From Omphalotus guepiniiformis (lineage: Eukaryota > Basidiomycota > Agaricomycetes > Agaricales > Omphalotaceae): a stretch of DNA of 64,000 bases. Position numbers and translations under genes: made by a program. Of the stretch, positions 1-12,201 are shown one piece after another. The notes under the pieces are model-generated. The model ran no database searches. It saw only the letters and a program-made list of their open reading frames with translations, and had not been told where the DNA came from. The DNA is taken from positions 930,001-994,000 of the forward strand of contig JAQOOI010000022.1 in assembly GCA_028554645.1 (NCBI GenBank), given 5' to 3'. How positions within the stretch are numbered: the stretch's first letter is position 1; every line of letters begins with the position of its first letter.

Positions 1-3000
1 CAGAAGGTCCTCTGCCTTCGGATCTGTTCGGGCCATATGGCCCAGGAGGTATGAACTTTCGGGTGCCTCTGACCATCCTCATTTACCTTCGTCGAGCGTG
101 TCTGAAGCAGAGGAGGGACCTTTGAACATGAGAAGGGTTACGGGAGATTCTTTCACCTCGTCAGCATCAGAGGCTTCCGAGCCGGAACCTGATCCAGAAG
201 TCGGACCAGAACCAGAACCGGATCCCACTCCCAGTCCGCCACTCACGTCCGCAACAGAAAGTTCTGCATCCAATACTGGGCCTCAATCGGCGACGCTTAG
301 CGTCGAAGACGATGTAAAACCGCTTTCCTCGGACAGAGACTTGAAATCAGATCCGGACTCGGACTCCACTATAGAGGCAGTGCGTGACGAAAATGTTCCT
401 TCAGAAATGCCTAGTTCTCTGCTGCAGGTTCGTAGCTTTTACAGAAACTTGTGGTCATTGTTCACTGTCTGACTTTGAATACATTAGGACAAACGTTCTG
501 TGCAGCAACGGATGTCAAGGCTTCCGCGCCGCGCCGCTCACCATCCCAGTGTCGCCGAACTAGTCAAGAAATATCAAGAATATCTACCAGCGCAAGGTGT
601 TCATGATCTTACCAAGACTGCATTTCCGCCACGCATTGTGGTTTCCGAGAGTGAACAGGAGTATGCCAGCCCCGTACAATATAGATCTCGAAACAGGAGC
701 AAACATCGTTTGGCTATCACCAGAAAGGGGTCAGTCTCTGACTTTGAGCAAAGCTATGCTGCAAATATCGCACCTCGTTATCTAACACGCTCTCGTCGTT
801 CCTTGGGACAAGCTACTGTCGGTAGTCGGATACCTGGTCCAGCAGGACCAGTACTCGAATCCCGTGAATCCTCTCGCAGACCGTCCCCAGAAAAGCGGTC
901 TACGAGCGGAAAAGTCAGATTCGGACGACAGTCTCCACCTCTGAACAATAAATCTCCTACTCTGACTGGCTCAAGTGGGAAAGGCACAAGAAGCAAGATG
1001 TTGTCTCGCTCTAAAGACAAAGCGCCTATTCGTCCAACTGCAAATGTCGGTAGCAAATCTACCTTCAGGCGGCCAGCGGGAACACCAGGCGGCAAGGTAT
1101 CAAACATCACCAAGCATTTCGAACGCTTAGGTCGTGACGCAGACAGGTCAAGGAGTCGTTACAACGTTATTCGTGGCAGGCGGGCTCGGCCGGTGGCTTC
1201 TGCTCGTGCCAAAGTTGAAATTCTGGACAGTCTTCAGGATGCTATCAAGGACGAGAGCTCAGGCTCTGATTCGTCTAGTGAAGCGGATGACGAAGGGGAG
1301 GATAACGATGAAGTTAAAGCAGTTACCGGGCTTGTGCACCAAACAGAATCCCCCGAAGGAGAAGCAAGCGCACCTGACTCCGCCAAGACTGCTCCTCCAG
1401 CTGCTGGTTTCCCTAAGTCTTCAGAAACACTCGCCATTGCTCCCGATACTCTCGAAGCACCTTCTAAACCCCACCCAGGCCCCATTTCCCTGCCTCCTTC
1501 ACCATTTTTGTCTTCTATGAAGATAGATCCCGGTCTGTCGGTGACACCACCTCACTCAGAGTTCGAGATGCCTGGACCTGGAACTGAGCGTAATTCTATT
1601 TTAAAAGCACTCTCTGGATTTTGGTTGCAACCTCCGCCAGCTCCCCGTAACTCTTTGGAAAACGACGATCTCATGGTTGACCCAGAACATATTTTCCGAG
1701 ACTCTTCCATGGTTGTACGCATTGACGAACCCACCTCCATCATTGCTCTTGCTCTGAATTCAGTCAATTTCACTTTTGAATTTATTTGAGCTTACCATAG
1801 GTTCCAGTTCACCGCAGTATCGAGAGATGCTCTACAAATCTCGTGCCGAGAAGCGGACAGCTCGAGAGGCACGACTGACCGATGGAGGCGAAGCCTTCAT
1901 GCCGGACGATCGCTCAGTAGCGGAATCTACCTCAACATGGGGCGTCGTGAATGTTGATCCCTCCGAACAAGCAGATCCTACCGAGGATCTAAGAGTTCCG
2001 TCCTCCAAATTGCCGTGGGCCATCAGTAAGTCATTCTGATACCTCGTAGATTGCGATTCTTGAATTTTTCATTTAGCATTCGAAAGTGGAGGTTTAACTA
2101 TCAGCTGCACGGTGTTATATCCTGAACAATTTGATGCCCTAAGGCGAACTTATGACTGCGAAAAAAGTATGATAGAATCTCTCGCGAGATGTATCAAGTG
2201 GAATGCTAGTGGTGGCAAGTCCGGCTCAGCTTTTTTGAAAACTGGAGGTATGTCGTGTATTCGACTTTGGCGCATAACGGAAATGAATTAAAGATTGCCG
2301 CAGACGATCGTTTCATCGCTAAAGAGCTTTCAAGACCCGAACTACAAACCATGGAGACATTTGCCCCCGCCTATTTTGATTATATGTCTTCTGCAGTGTC
2401 CGCCAATGTCAGTTAAAATACTTTGTTTATCCCACTAATCGTTCTGACTACGTACAGCGCCCAACCCTTCTCGCCAAAGTTTTCGGCTGCTACAAGCTCA
2501 CCTTCAAGAAGACGAGCAACGAGAAAGGTCCCGGTAGATCGAAATCTACGCAGATGAATCTTTTGGTGATGGAAAATCTCTTCTATGACCGTCGGTTCTC
2601 GAAGGTAAGAGACAACGCTTGAATTGATGATCAGAACCCTGATGCTTCTCATCAGATTTACGATCTGAAGGGTTCAACTCGAAACCGACACGTTCAATCC
2701 ACTGGCAGAGAAAACGAGGTTCTATTGGACGAAAACCTAGTTCAAAGTAAGCGTTTTCGGTGATATGAGCGTGTTAATCTGACTGCTTTCTCTAGCTGCC
2801 CATCTTGCTCCGTTTTACCTGAGGGAGCATTCCAAACGTATTTTGCGAGGTGCTTTGTACAACGACAGCAAGTTTTTGGAGGACATCAACGTTATGGATT
2901 ACTCTCTAGTATGCGGGGTAAGTCTATCTGATGAAGGCTATTCAATGTCTCAGAAGCTCATTCACGTTCAGGTTGACAGTGACAATAATGAACTTGTCGT

Positions 3001-3340
3001 TGGCATAGTTGGTCAGTCTAGGTGCTTCATATGATACTGCTCGGTACTCATGTTTCACAGATTACGTTCGTACGTATACCTGGGACAAGAAGCTTGAAAG
3101 TTGGGTGAAGGAATCCGCTTTTCTTGGAGGTGGAAGGGGGGAGCCGACAATTATAACACCAAAGCAATATCGCAACAGATTCATGGGCGCTATGGAGCGT
3201 TACTTCCCTCTAATACGTTGGTTCTCAACTGATAATGGAAATTGCTGAATATTCTACAGATACCTGATCGTTGGGTAAAGCAAAAGGATAGTCCAGAGGA
3301 AGATTCAAACAGCTTGACGGAGTTATGGCCAGATTGGTGA
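1..3340 (+). CDS. FAB1: 1-phosphatidylinositol-3-phosphate 5-kinase, Fab1/PIKfyve family (5'-truncated)
   Basis: This is the C-terminal part of a PI3P 5-kinase, which makes PI(3,5)P2 on endosomes and the vacuole; the N-terminal FYVE and chaperonin-like parts lie upstream of the window. From about 500 to 1740 there is a long, basic, Ser/Pro-rich linker. The kinase domain follows in small exons from about 1800. Visible hallmarks are the GGKSGS loop near 2212, [10 protein letters not shown] near 2570, [12 protein letters not shown] near 2658, NVMDYSL near 2888, [13 protein letters not shown] near 3060 and [11 protein letters not shown] near 3152. The protein ends ELWPDW with TGA at 3338-3340. 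Most introns are canonical. Two junctions are not: around 1763-1807 no GT..AG pair of normal length keeps the frame, and the intron at 3213-3259 keeps the frame only if it begins with AT instead of GT. It converges on TAF2. Family assignment is firm; integrity of the reading frame is not. Confidence 0.93.
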
Positions 3341-3473
3341 GGTGATGGAGAGGCCAACTGTATTTCTTTTCTCTTTCTTCACATATCGGAGCATTGTATC
3401 ATTATATTTTATGCATTGATTACCCGTGACATAGCATACCCTTCTTATACATATTACATCGCATAGTGTACAA

Positions 3474-6400
3474 TCAACCAGATTTGAACTTCTTTGACGG
3501 TGGCAAGGTGATTTTCTCTCCTTCCTTCCTCTTCTTGCCATTACCCGACTTCCAACCAGCCATCAATTCTTTCACTTTGTTATGAACCTGAACAGCTATC
3601 TGACCAACTTCAGAATCTGCACCATTGAACGTTATAGCATTCTTGATCATGAGCGCTATGTCAGCTTCAAATGCTTCCGTCGATTCGTATCTGTCTGCAT
3701 CCAGCTTCTGTCTAATAGTCCGCAGATCGCGAGCATCCTTTCGGGGAATGACATCGAAGTACGTAGGGATGCCCAATAACTCGGGGTCAACAGGCTCTCG
3801 AAAGACCCACGATCTGAAGAACCAACTTATTCAGCTAACTGCACCAAGTCTGTGACCAAACAAAGCTCACATTGGATCCTTCACCAGTGTTGTCATCACA
3901 CCTTGCAGACCTCGCTTGTCCGCCCAAGGGAGCTTACGTTCTGCAAACTTCGACCACTCCTTTTTAAACGCCTGTTCCACGACGTCCGCACAAACGAAAG
4001 GGAAAGTTCCTGGAGGATTAAATTGCCGGCAGTTATTGAAAATCAGTTCCATATCCTTGCGAAAGTCCTCCATCGTAGCATATTCCCCTCGTCCGAGCTT
4101 GGTAGACATTGTTCCCAAATCCATGGGATGTTTAATCTCGTCGAAATACCTGCGTACGTAATTGAGTATTTGTCGATGGTTTGGTAGATCATATTAAAAC
4201 TTACGTGGGACATCCATCTCTAACAGGATCGACTGGAACTAGGAAGATATGAGAATCAGGGAGCTTCTGAAGCACCTTCAGTAGCTCTTTGCACTTTTTG
4301 TCGTTAATTGGAGTCGCTTGGACGATAGGCTGTTTCTTGAACTTGGTCGAAGGGGTAGGAACAAGTGTTCCAGGTGAAGCAACCTCCTTCTCCTTGCCCT
4401 TAATCGACGCTCTGACTGGCTCAGCAGGCACACGACCCGGCGTGGAGCGTGAAGAGCTTGGTTGCCGTGAAGAGCTTGGTTGTGGTGTGTGGTCGTTCTT
4501 TGGTTTTGATGGCGCTGGCTTTGCAGCAGGCGCCACCATTCTACCATTGCTGACTGAAGAAGAAGGGGTCGCATGAGACTGCTTCTCCTTCTTTGCGGGC
4601 GTAGCGAGAGCCAGAAAGTCATCCTCGGGCGTATCCGCCTTCTTTCTCTTACTTGATGAGCCATTGACGACAACCTTCTCCTGTGCGCGCTGTCGATTTT
4701 TCTTGTCTTTCTCCCGCTCAATCGCAAGCACTTCTTGATAAAGGTCGTGAGAACCGTCATCTACATATGGTGGCGGTGGTGCATCGACATCTACAGCAGG
4801 AGGTATCGATTCAACTGGCTTGATCTTAATCTTATGAGGTTTAGGTGCAGGCTTATGTGCGGTGACAGAAGGCTTATCACGAGGTTGAGGAGTGCTCGGT
4901 GTTGCTTGCCGTCCAAGTTTGAGCTTAATGGCTGGGAGAGCAGGAGAAGGAGAAGGGCGGGGAGGGGGAGAAAACTTCGCCACGGGCACAGGGGGCAGTA
5001 TTCGAGGTGGTTTTGGAGGAGGAGCGGCTTCTACCTTTTCAGCAGCATGAACAGCGTGCTGATCCAGGGTCTTATTGATAATGGTCCATTCTACAAATTC
5101 AAGATCAGTCAATGCACAAAAGAAGCTTGACCGGATACATACGTTTCTCAAAGAATACTTCGAGCGATATTGCCTCATTGTGTACAAAACTTCCTGGCTG
5201 GTTGTACTGTTTGGCATTAGCAATCATCAAGCAGAAATCGGCTTTGAAGTCAAATCGATCTTTGTACATCCCCTGCTCTAATTTTGTACTCATTGTGTAC
5301 AGATCCATTGGCTTTTTGATGACAGAGAAGTAACTGCAAAGTATTCGCATGAGATCTAATTCCGAAGAAATTAAATGAAAATATACTCAGGGGCATGGTC
5401 TCGAATGGGGTCCACTGGCTGCAGAAACCACTTTGCATGCTTATTTGTGGTCAGCTTCTTCAACGCGGATCGTGAAGCTCGATGGTCAACCACACTCATT
5501 CCGCTGGATTGCGCTTGAGGAGTGTGGCCTTGTTTCGATGGCTTGGGGGGCCTTCCTTTCGGTTTTCCTTTCATGGTAACGGAGGTAGCAGCCATGACAC
5601 TCTTCCGACGCGCAAGGTCAGGCAACGCGACTGTAGCGGATTTAGGCGTATTTGTCCGCGATCCTGGCGTCCTAGGATTGTCTGCAATAGCAGGCAATTT
5701 GAGTTTCGGAGGAATATTGAAAGGAACAAGCGGACTCTTCGAGGAAGGTGGTCCGCCGGTCTTGATGGTTCTGGGAGGTATCTTAGCGGAGGGTAGAGGT
5801 GGGGCGGTTTCAGAAACCGGAGTGACAGGAATATGAATTCGAACGGTTGGAGGAGTTTCCTCCACGGGTCGAATCAAGATATCCATTAGCTTCAGTAAGC
5901 ACCAACGAACTTCATGGTCAACATCAGGGGCACTAAAATAAAGTGATGAGTAAAATTTCTATCAAACACACGGAAAAGCGAAACATACAGAGCTATGGGC
6001 ATGGCGAAGTCCCGGAAAGTCTCGTTTTTGCCCACTTCACGATCCTTTCTAAGAACTTTGATCATCGCATCCATCTCGGTCTTCTTCGATTCCTTGAGTT
6101 TCTCGGGATGAGAACCGTCTTCCTCTATGAGCAGGGTCTCTGGGTCTTTTGAGTTGGACTTCAGTTCGCCCATTTGTACAAGAAGCGCAAGACTTTGGCA
6201 TGCACTACGTGCAACATGTCGCCGAATGACGCGCGAGGGATCATTAGCCATGACGGCAAGGACATATTGCATTACTTTGGGAGAGTACCACTTGGTGAGG
6301 AAGAGACCATCAAACGCGGCAATGCGAACTGGAACATAATTGCCCTCTCTACACTGGACATGAGACGTCTGCGCCAGAACGAAAAAAATGGACACTAACC

Positions 6401-9400
6401 TGGTCAGAGGAAAGAATACTCGCGGATGGCTAGGAATGAGATTGGCCACCCCTAAAAGCATATGGAACTGAATGGAGAGTCAGTATCAATAGGGACCTCA
6501 AACATCTAGATATATTACCTCTAGAGCAGCGATCGTGACGATATTGTGAACAGAGGGTATAAGCCTGTCCATGCTCCGGTAACGGTCAACTTCCGCAAGT
6601 GTTTGCTTCAGAAGATCCTGATCCTCCGCGTTATGTTCCACATGTACCTCAGTCGGTAGAAGCTCGCCCCGCTCGGGAACCGCAGTGCAGATAGCTGAAC
6701 AAGCTGCTGCGGAGATAATGGAACATATATAATATGCATCCGAATACTAGTAATGTCGATTGAGTATCGACTGTGGATAATCGACAGAGAGAACACGTAC
6801 GGGATTGGCAGTGTTGTCGTTGTACCGTAGCTGATCAATCAGAAACTGCCTCACGACAGAGGGAGATTTCCCATTTTCAAATCTTATCCTCGATATCGCG
6901 TTGATGAGGCTCTAAACATGCTAATTAGTCAAGACGCCTTGATTTTATGACATGTATTTTCTTGCCTTTCGGACAAAGTACTCGGACAAATCAGAAAATT
7001 CATTCGGCTTTGGGACGTATGTATGGGTGAATAAGTCTTGCTTTGGGTCTTCTGGTTCATAACAATACCGAAGGAAGAGCTTGAATAAGTGAAATAGTCC
7101 AAGAAAATCTAGGCGCCGTATCGAGCACTTTAGAGAAGTATGAGCGATGGAAGTTGTGAGATGAATATTGAATACAAACATTGACCAGCGCCAAGGCTGC
7201 CTCGCACCGTATTCGATAGTGGTAATTAGATACGAGAACAGTCTTCGTAAGCGTACTGGAGACGATTGCTGTGGGCTGCTTGCCAAGGGCATGTACCGCC
7301 TGGAGAAGCAGTTGATCAGCTAAACCAAAAGGTGCAGAACTCGAAAGACAACTAACTTCCAATTGTGCCACCACATCTCTGTCCCTCTGCAACTGCGACA
7401 CCCACATGAAGTCTGGCTGCTCGAATTTCAAGCTCGCAATCCATTCAAAATCGGCGTCCATCCTGATCCACTCGTATGTTGCACCGCTCATGATCCCTTC
7501 ATCCTCCTCCGTCCAATCAGCTACCTTCCAATTTTCCCGCTCCTGCTCGTTTTCCCACACCTCCAGTCCAAAACCCATATCCACCATGCCCATAGCCTCG
7601 GCAGCTTCGGTATCACCTTCAGCAGCTGCTTGGGCAGCTGCCTGTCGTGCGAGATACCGCTTGGTGTTTCGCCGAACACGCTTGTATTTGGTATTGAATG
7701 GGACTTCATAGCGTTTGAAAGGAGACCTGATATCCAGAACATGCTCATAGGGAGTCCCGTCTGCCTCATGAATTCGAATAGTCATTTGTCCCTTGTAATG
7801 AATTTGGTATTTTAGAATAGGCGACATTAGAGTATGAATTTGGGGAGCTCCCTCGAAAAACTGTACGGGTTTCATGAGCGCCTTTGAGACCTCGCTACCT
7901 TCATGCACCTTGTAAGCGGGACTTTCCTGCCTCATCGTTATCTCGACCGCCATCTTCTTCCTGTTGAAGGTCGCCGTAAACCCGAAAGACGGGCATCCGC
8001 TCCCATAAATCCACTGCTCCGCAAAATTTCTCGGATCGACCCCACTAACCTTCCTGCACATCCGCAAGAAACCATGCGTCGAAAGGCAGTTATTCTGCAT
8101 CTCACCACTGATGGCCGATAGGAATACCTTCGGAAGAACTCGACTAAGTCCCAGCGACGTTCCTGATTTCCCTAGGCGGCGATCGAGGATATGCAGTATC
8201 AATGGTGCTTTCAGGTTGATGAATGGCAGTACACTAGCGTCTGGAGGATCGTAATGCTGTGGTTGACAGATTGGCGGCATGCCGCCATTATCCCACTCTA
8301 ACACCCGTTCCATATCCTTCTTCAATCTAAATCTGTATTCGTTGTTCCCGAGCAGCTTGCGCAAGAACAGGCCAGTGATATAGGCTGCGAGTCCATTCAC
8401 TAGCCACAGATCAGACCAACTCTTTGGCTGTATGTTGATACCAGACCATTGACATGCAAGAGCATGGCTCAGAGCATGACGCGTCTCGATAGCAGGTTCA
8501 ATGGCATCTTCGCCATGGAGAAGGTCTACCGTGACAAGCGCAAGCGTGGAACTATCAAACCTCTGCGTGGGTAGGTCGTCAACGAATACGATTTTGAATG
8601 AACCAAATGGATAAGATCCAAACTCGGTGGAGTAGAAACTCATAGCAGAGCGAAGCGTTGAGGTGGAGGTGGGTATAAAGGATTCATGTCCAGGGAGACA
8701 AAAAGCATACATGAGTGGTTGAGGTGCGCCGCTCGAGGTATCGTCGGCAGTGTTGTCAGTAGATATTGGGTGTAGGGTGAATGGTCCTGCAGCAAACGCA
8801 ATATGCTGTACTGAAGTAAGAACAGCTTGTGAAAACAAGAATATGGTTTTGTTCGAGTTGTATGGGTGAGCGATCTGCAATTCTTTGTTCAATGTGCGTG
8901 CAAGAACTGAAGGAACACACGCACCTGCTCGACGAGATCACCGCTACAGACCACAACTGTGGGTATCGCATCGTTAGGTTCATCCTCTTGATGCAAGTCT
9001 CGTTCCTCGAGGAAACGAGGGACGACAAATTCGAACTCCCAAGTACATTTCTCCCACAAGTTATCTATGCAAGGAACCCAACACCGTGCAGCGTCAGGAC
9101 ATGAAGGTGTTGTGAAAGCATGAGGTACGCGCTAAAAGGATCTGAGTCATTCTATGCATGTTGAAGCTGCTAAAATGACTCACATATGGCTGGCTCTCAG
9201 AGGGAGCGACAAACTGAATGCCGTCGACCGGGTTACGGAGACTGTATGCAACTTTGACGACAATGGGCGAAAACTCCGTTACCGTTTGGCCTGTCTGAGA
9301 CTGTGGTCCGGGCGTTTGAGGTTCAGGAGTGGAGACTGTACCAGAAAATACCATCAGTGCTTCTTCGAAGATGGCCGTTTCGAGCAAACTGACCATCATT

Positions 9401-9964
9401 TAACACCATCCCGAATGACCCTGATGGCTTGAGCGAAACCTCCTTTGGAACTGCAATAGCCAACTCTCCCTCGTCGCCCTCTTGAAGGGCAGAGTAAATC
9501 TTTCGTTTGAGTTCAGGATGCCGGTGGCAGTCAGGCTCAGAGATGCCAGCAGTGAGGTTGAGAAGTGGATCATTATGGATGAATTCGGCCTCATACGTTC
9601 CTACGTGGACCGAATGGATCGTGCATTTGATGCATGGTTAATAGCTAAGTAGACGAAAGTAGACAGAAACACGCACTGCACTGGCGAGAATGTAAGAGAA
9701 TAGTCTTGAGCTCGCTACTTGTTGGAACTATGGTGATCTCCGTGTATCCCTGAACGCGCATATGAGCCCATCTCGGGCTACTCGTACGATTGTAAACATA
9801 CCCATAAACTACCGCTAAAATCGATCTCCAAAACCACTTTTTGGTGACTAATAGATACCACAGCATATGTCAACACCTTCTGCGCGGATAAGGGGAGAAA
9901 AAGAGACTTATATAGAGAAGCCTCTGCGGATGTGCTCGCGTTGCGAATTGTACCGATTGTCCAT
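3474..9964 (-). CDS. TAF2: TFIID subunit TAF2 with three C-terminal bromodomains
   Basis: TAF2 is a TFIID subunit that helps recognise core promoters. The N-terminal half is an M1-aminopeptidase-like fold: a beta-rich start (GYTEITIVP near 9740), then the catalytic-like region at 8890-7300 (FPFVDDLP-type strand, WLVNGLAAYITGLF). The zinc motif HEXXH is replaced by HALSH, so the catalytic Glu is gone, as expected for a non-enzymatic TAF2. A HEAT-like C-terminal region spans 7300-5900. After a Pro-rich linker three bromodomains follow, at about 5470-5100, 4320-3880 and 3830-3550. Each keeps the acetyl-lysine-binding Asn (KQYNQPG, RQFNPPG, ITFNGAD). The product ends in a basic tail. The start is inferred: an 11-nt first exon (9954-9964) spliced to 9847 restores the HQKVVLEIDFSG strand; this start is uncertain. 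It is divergent from LTV1 across about 208 bp, suggesting a shared promoter. Confidence 0.9.
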
Positions 9965-10172
9965 GTTCCAAAGCCTGACAGGCGTCAAGGCTACTAAGTT
10001 CGGTTGATAATTGCCAGTTTGTTCCGTATATATAGTTGTCGCAGGAGATTGAGAAGGGAGAAGACAGTCAAGGCTATAGTCGTAGGAGAAGGTGCCAGTG
10101 AGAGTAAACGTTGCTTATGTAAGTGAGTCATTATTCGCTTGCCGATGCCCGCACTCAACTTTACTGCTTGCC
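9965..10172. promoter_or_regulatory. Bidirectional promoter region between TAF2 and LTV1
   Basis: Only about 208 bp separate the inferred TAF2 start on the minus strand from the LTV1 ATG on the plus strand, so both promoters must lie here or overlap the 5' ends. I see no clear TATA box; a TATATAA-like string near 9909-9915 falls inside the proposed first TAF2 intron. The role is inferred from gene arrangement only. Confidence 0.5.
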
Positions 10173-12060
10173 ATGCCTCCCAAGTCAAAATCCCTTTTTC
10201 GCCAACCTGGTGCAAAGCATTTCCAGCTTGTTCACAGATCCCTGAGGGATCCACTTATACACGATCCGGAAGCAAGCCAACATGTTTTAAAGCAGGTAAT
10301 ACGAGAGAATGACAAAAAGGTATGTCGGTTCATGATCGACAACAGAATCTAGCATTTATTTTGATTGAAAATTTTTCAGGGAAAAAGTCGAGCTGAATTA
10401 GAATCACTTCTTGACGAATCTGAAATAAATCACGATACAAAAGCACACGTCGGAGAAGCTGCTCTCTACGGGATCTATTATGATGATACCGAGTATGATT
10501 ACTTGCAACACCTTCGACCTGTTGGCGTACAGGAAGAAGGTGTAGAGAGTGTTTTAATTGAAGCACCTTCCACCAAAAAGACTCATCCGTCAAAAAAATC
10601 AGATAACAAAGGAATCGAGCTACGTGATTTACCACCAGAAGTATTACCTTCTGCCCAAGAGCTACCACGAACCTATGAATCTCAGCAAGCTATACCAGAA
10701 AGCATATCTGGTTTCCAACCGGACATGGACCCCCACTTGCGTCAAGTTCTGGAAGCTTTGGAGGATGATGCATTTGTGGATGATGGCTTGGAGGATGATT
10801 TCTTCGGAGAGCTGGTGCACGACGGGGAGAGAGCTACCGATGAGGAGCTACCTTTCGAATTTTACGAGTATGGACCCCCGGACCAACGTCAAGGGGAGAG
10901 CGATGTTGCGGAGGATGGGGAGGAAGAGGATGCATGGGAAGCACGTTTCGCGCGATTCAAGAAAGCACAAAAGACTGCACCTTCTGCTTCAGCAAGTGAC
11001 GATGAGGATTATGACTCTGAGGGGGGCGATACAATATCTGGTCTTCCTGCAATATCTGTCATTGGTAAAAAGAAGCGAAAAGGCAGCAGTGATGCCTCTG
11101 GATATAGTATGAGTAGTTCAAGCATGTTCCGAAACGAGGCACTCCAGACTTTAGATGAACGCTTTGACCAGGTATCTTCAACTGCTTTCCTCGCATGCCT
11201 CAGTAATGACCCTTTCTCCGCAGGTCATGCTGAAGCAGTATAATGACGATGAAGACGAAGTCCCGTCCTCAGAGGAAGAAGATGACGAAGCACCAGAGCT
11301 GATTACCTCTCGCGAAGACTTCACGTCCATGATGGACGAATTTCTTAATGACTTTGAAATACTTGGGCGTAAGATGAAGCCCAAACTCGAGGGTGACACC
11401 GGTGCAGAAAAGCTTGATACTCTGAGACGAGCTATGGGCCATGACGAGCGAGTACGCAATAATATCGAAGAAAGTGAAAAGGAGGAAGACGACGAAGTAC
11501 TGGAGCTGGTAGAGGATAAAAAAGACCGATGGGATTGCGAGACCATATTGAGTGAGTCCCTGTGGACCATACCCATTGCACGCTGAACTCAAAGAATTTC
11601 TTGTAGCAACCTACTCCAATTTAGAGAACCACCCTCGTCTCATTCGTGCCAGGGATTCCAACCCTGTTCCAAGAATAACTTTGGATCCGAAGACAGGCCT
11701 ACCTTCTGTCGAGGAGATCAGTTCTCGTTCACGCTCAAAACCGATGAAAGGTCCTGCGTTATTCAAAAATGATTCTGATGGGTCAGACTACGAGAATGAC
11801 GCAGCCTGTACGTGCATTTCACTATCCTACAATTTTCTTGTTGCACTCATGAAGAACGCTTAGACCGAGTACGAGAAACGATCGCTCGTCCACGAGATGA
11901 GGATGCTGAATCAAAACGAGCCCGGAAGGCCGCTGTCAAAGCACAGCAAGCTGCTCGACGGGCGGAAAAGAAGTCGAACAAGGAGGCGTTTGGGGACGAG
12001 CTGAAGGCAGCGAAGGCCAAAGCGACGAAACAAGCGCCAACAGGCATTAAAAAGCTCTGA
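10173..12060 (+). CDS. LTV1: LTV1-like 40S ribosomal subunit assembly factor
   Basis: LTV1 is a nucleocytoplasmic factor in late 40S subunit maturation and export. The start MPPKSKSLFRQPGAKHF and the following FQLVHRSLRDP match the conserved LTV1 N-terminus. The second exon opens after a 60-nt intron (about 10320-10379) and gives KSRAELESLLDESEI and YYDDTEYDYLQHLRP, the strongest family signature. The middle is very acidic (AFVDDGLEDDFFGELV, then Glu/Asp runs) and the C-terminus is Lys/Arg/Ala-rich coiled coil, the usual LTV1 layout. Further introns lie near 11170-11225, 11550-11607 and 11807-11862. The stop is TGA at 12058-12060. It converges on the P450 gene with a 141-bp gap. Confident by sequence signature. 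Confidence 0.93.
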
Positions 12061-12201
12061 TTCTCATTTATGACCTTTTAGACATTTTACACCATATACA
12101 TCAATGACGAGTGGTTTCAGAACATATTCCGAGTCAGCTCAAACCGCTCGAAGTACTATCAAAAGGGCAAGCGCAGGTTATCAGAGGAAAAGTATAGCCC
12201 T

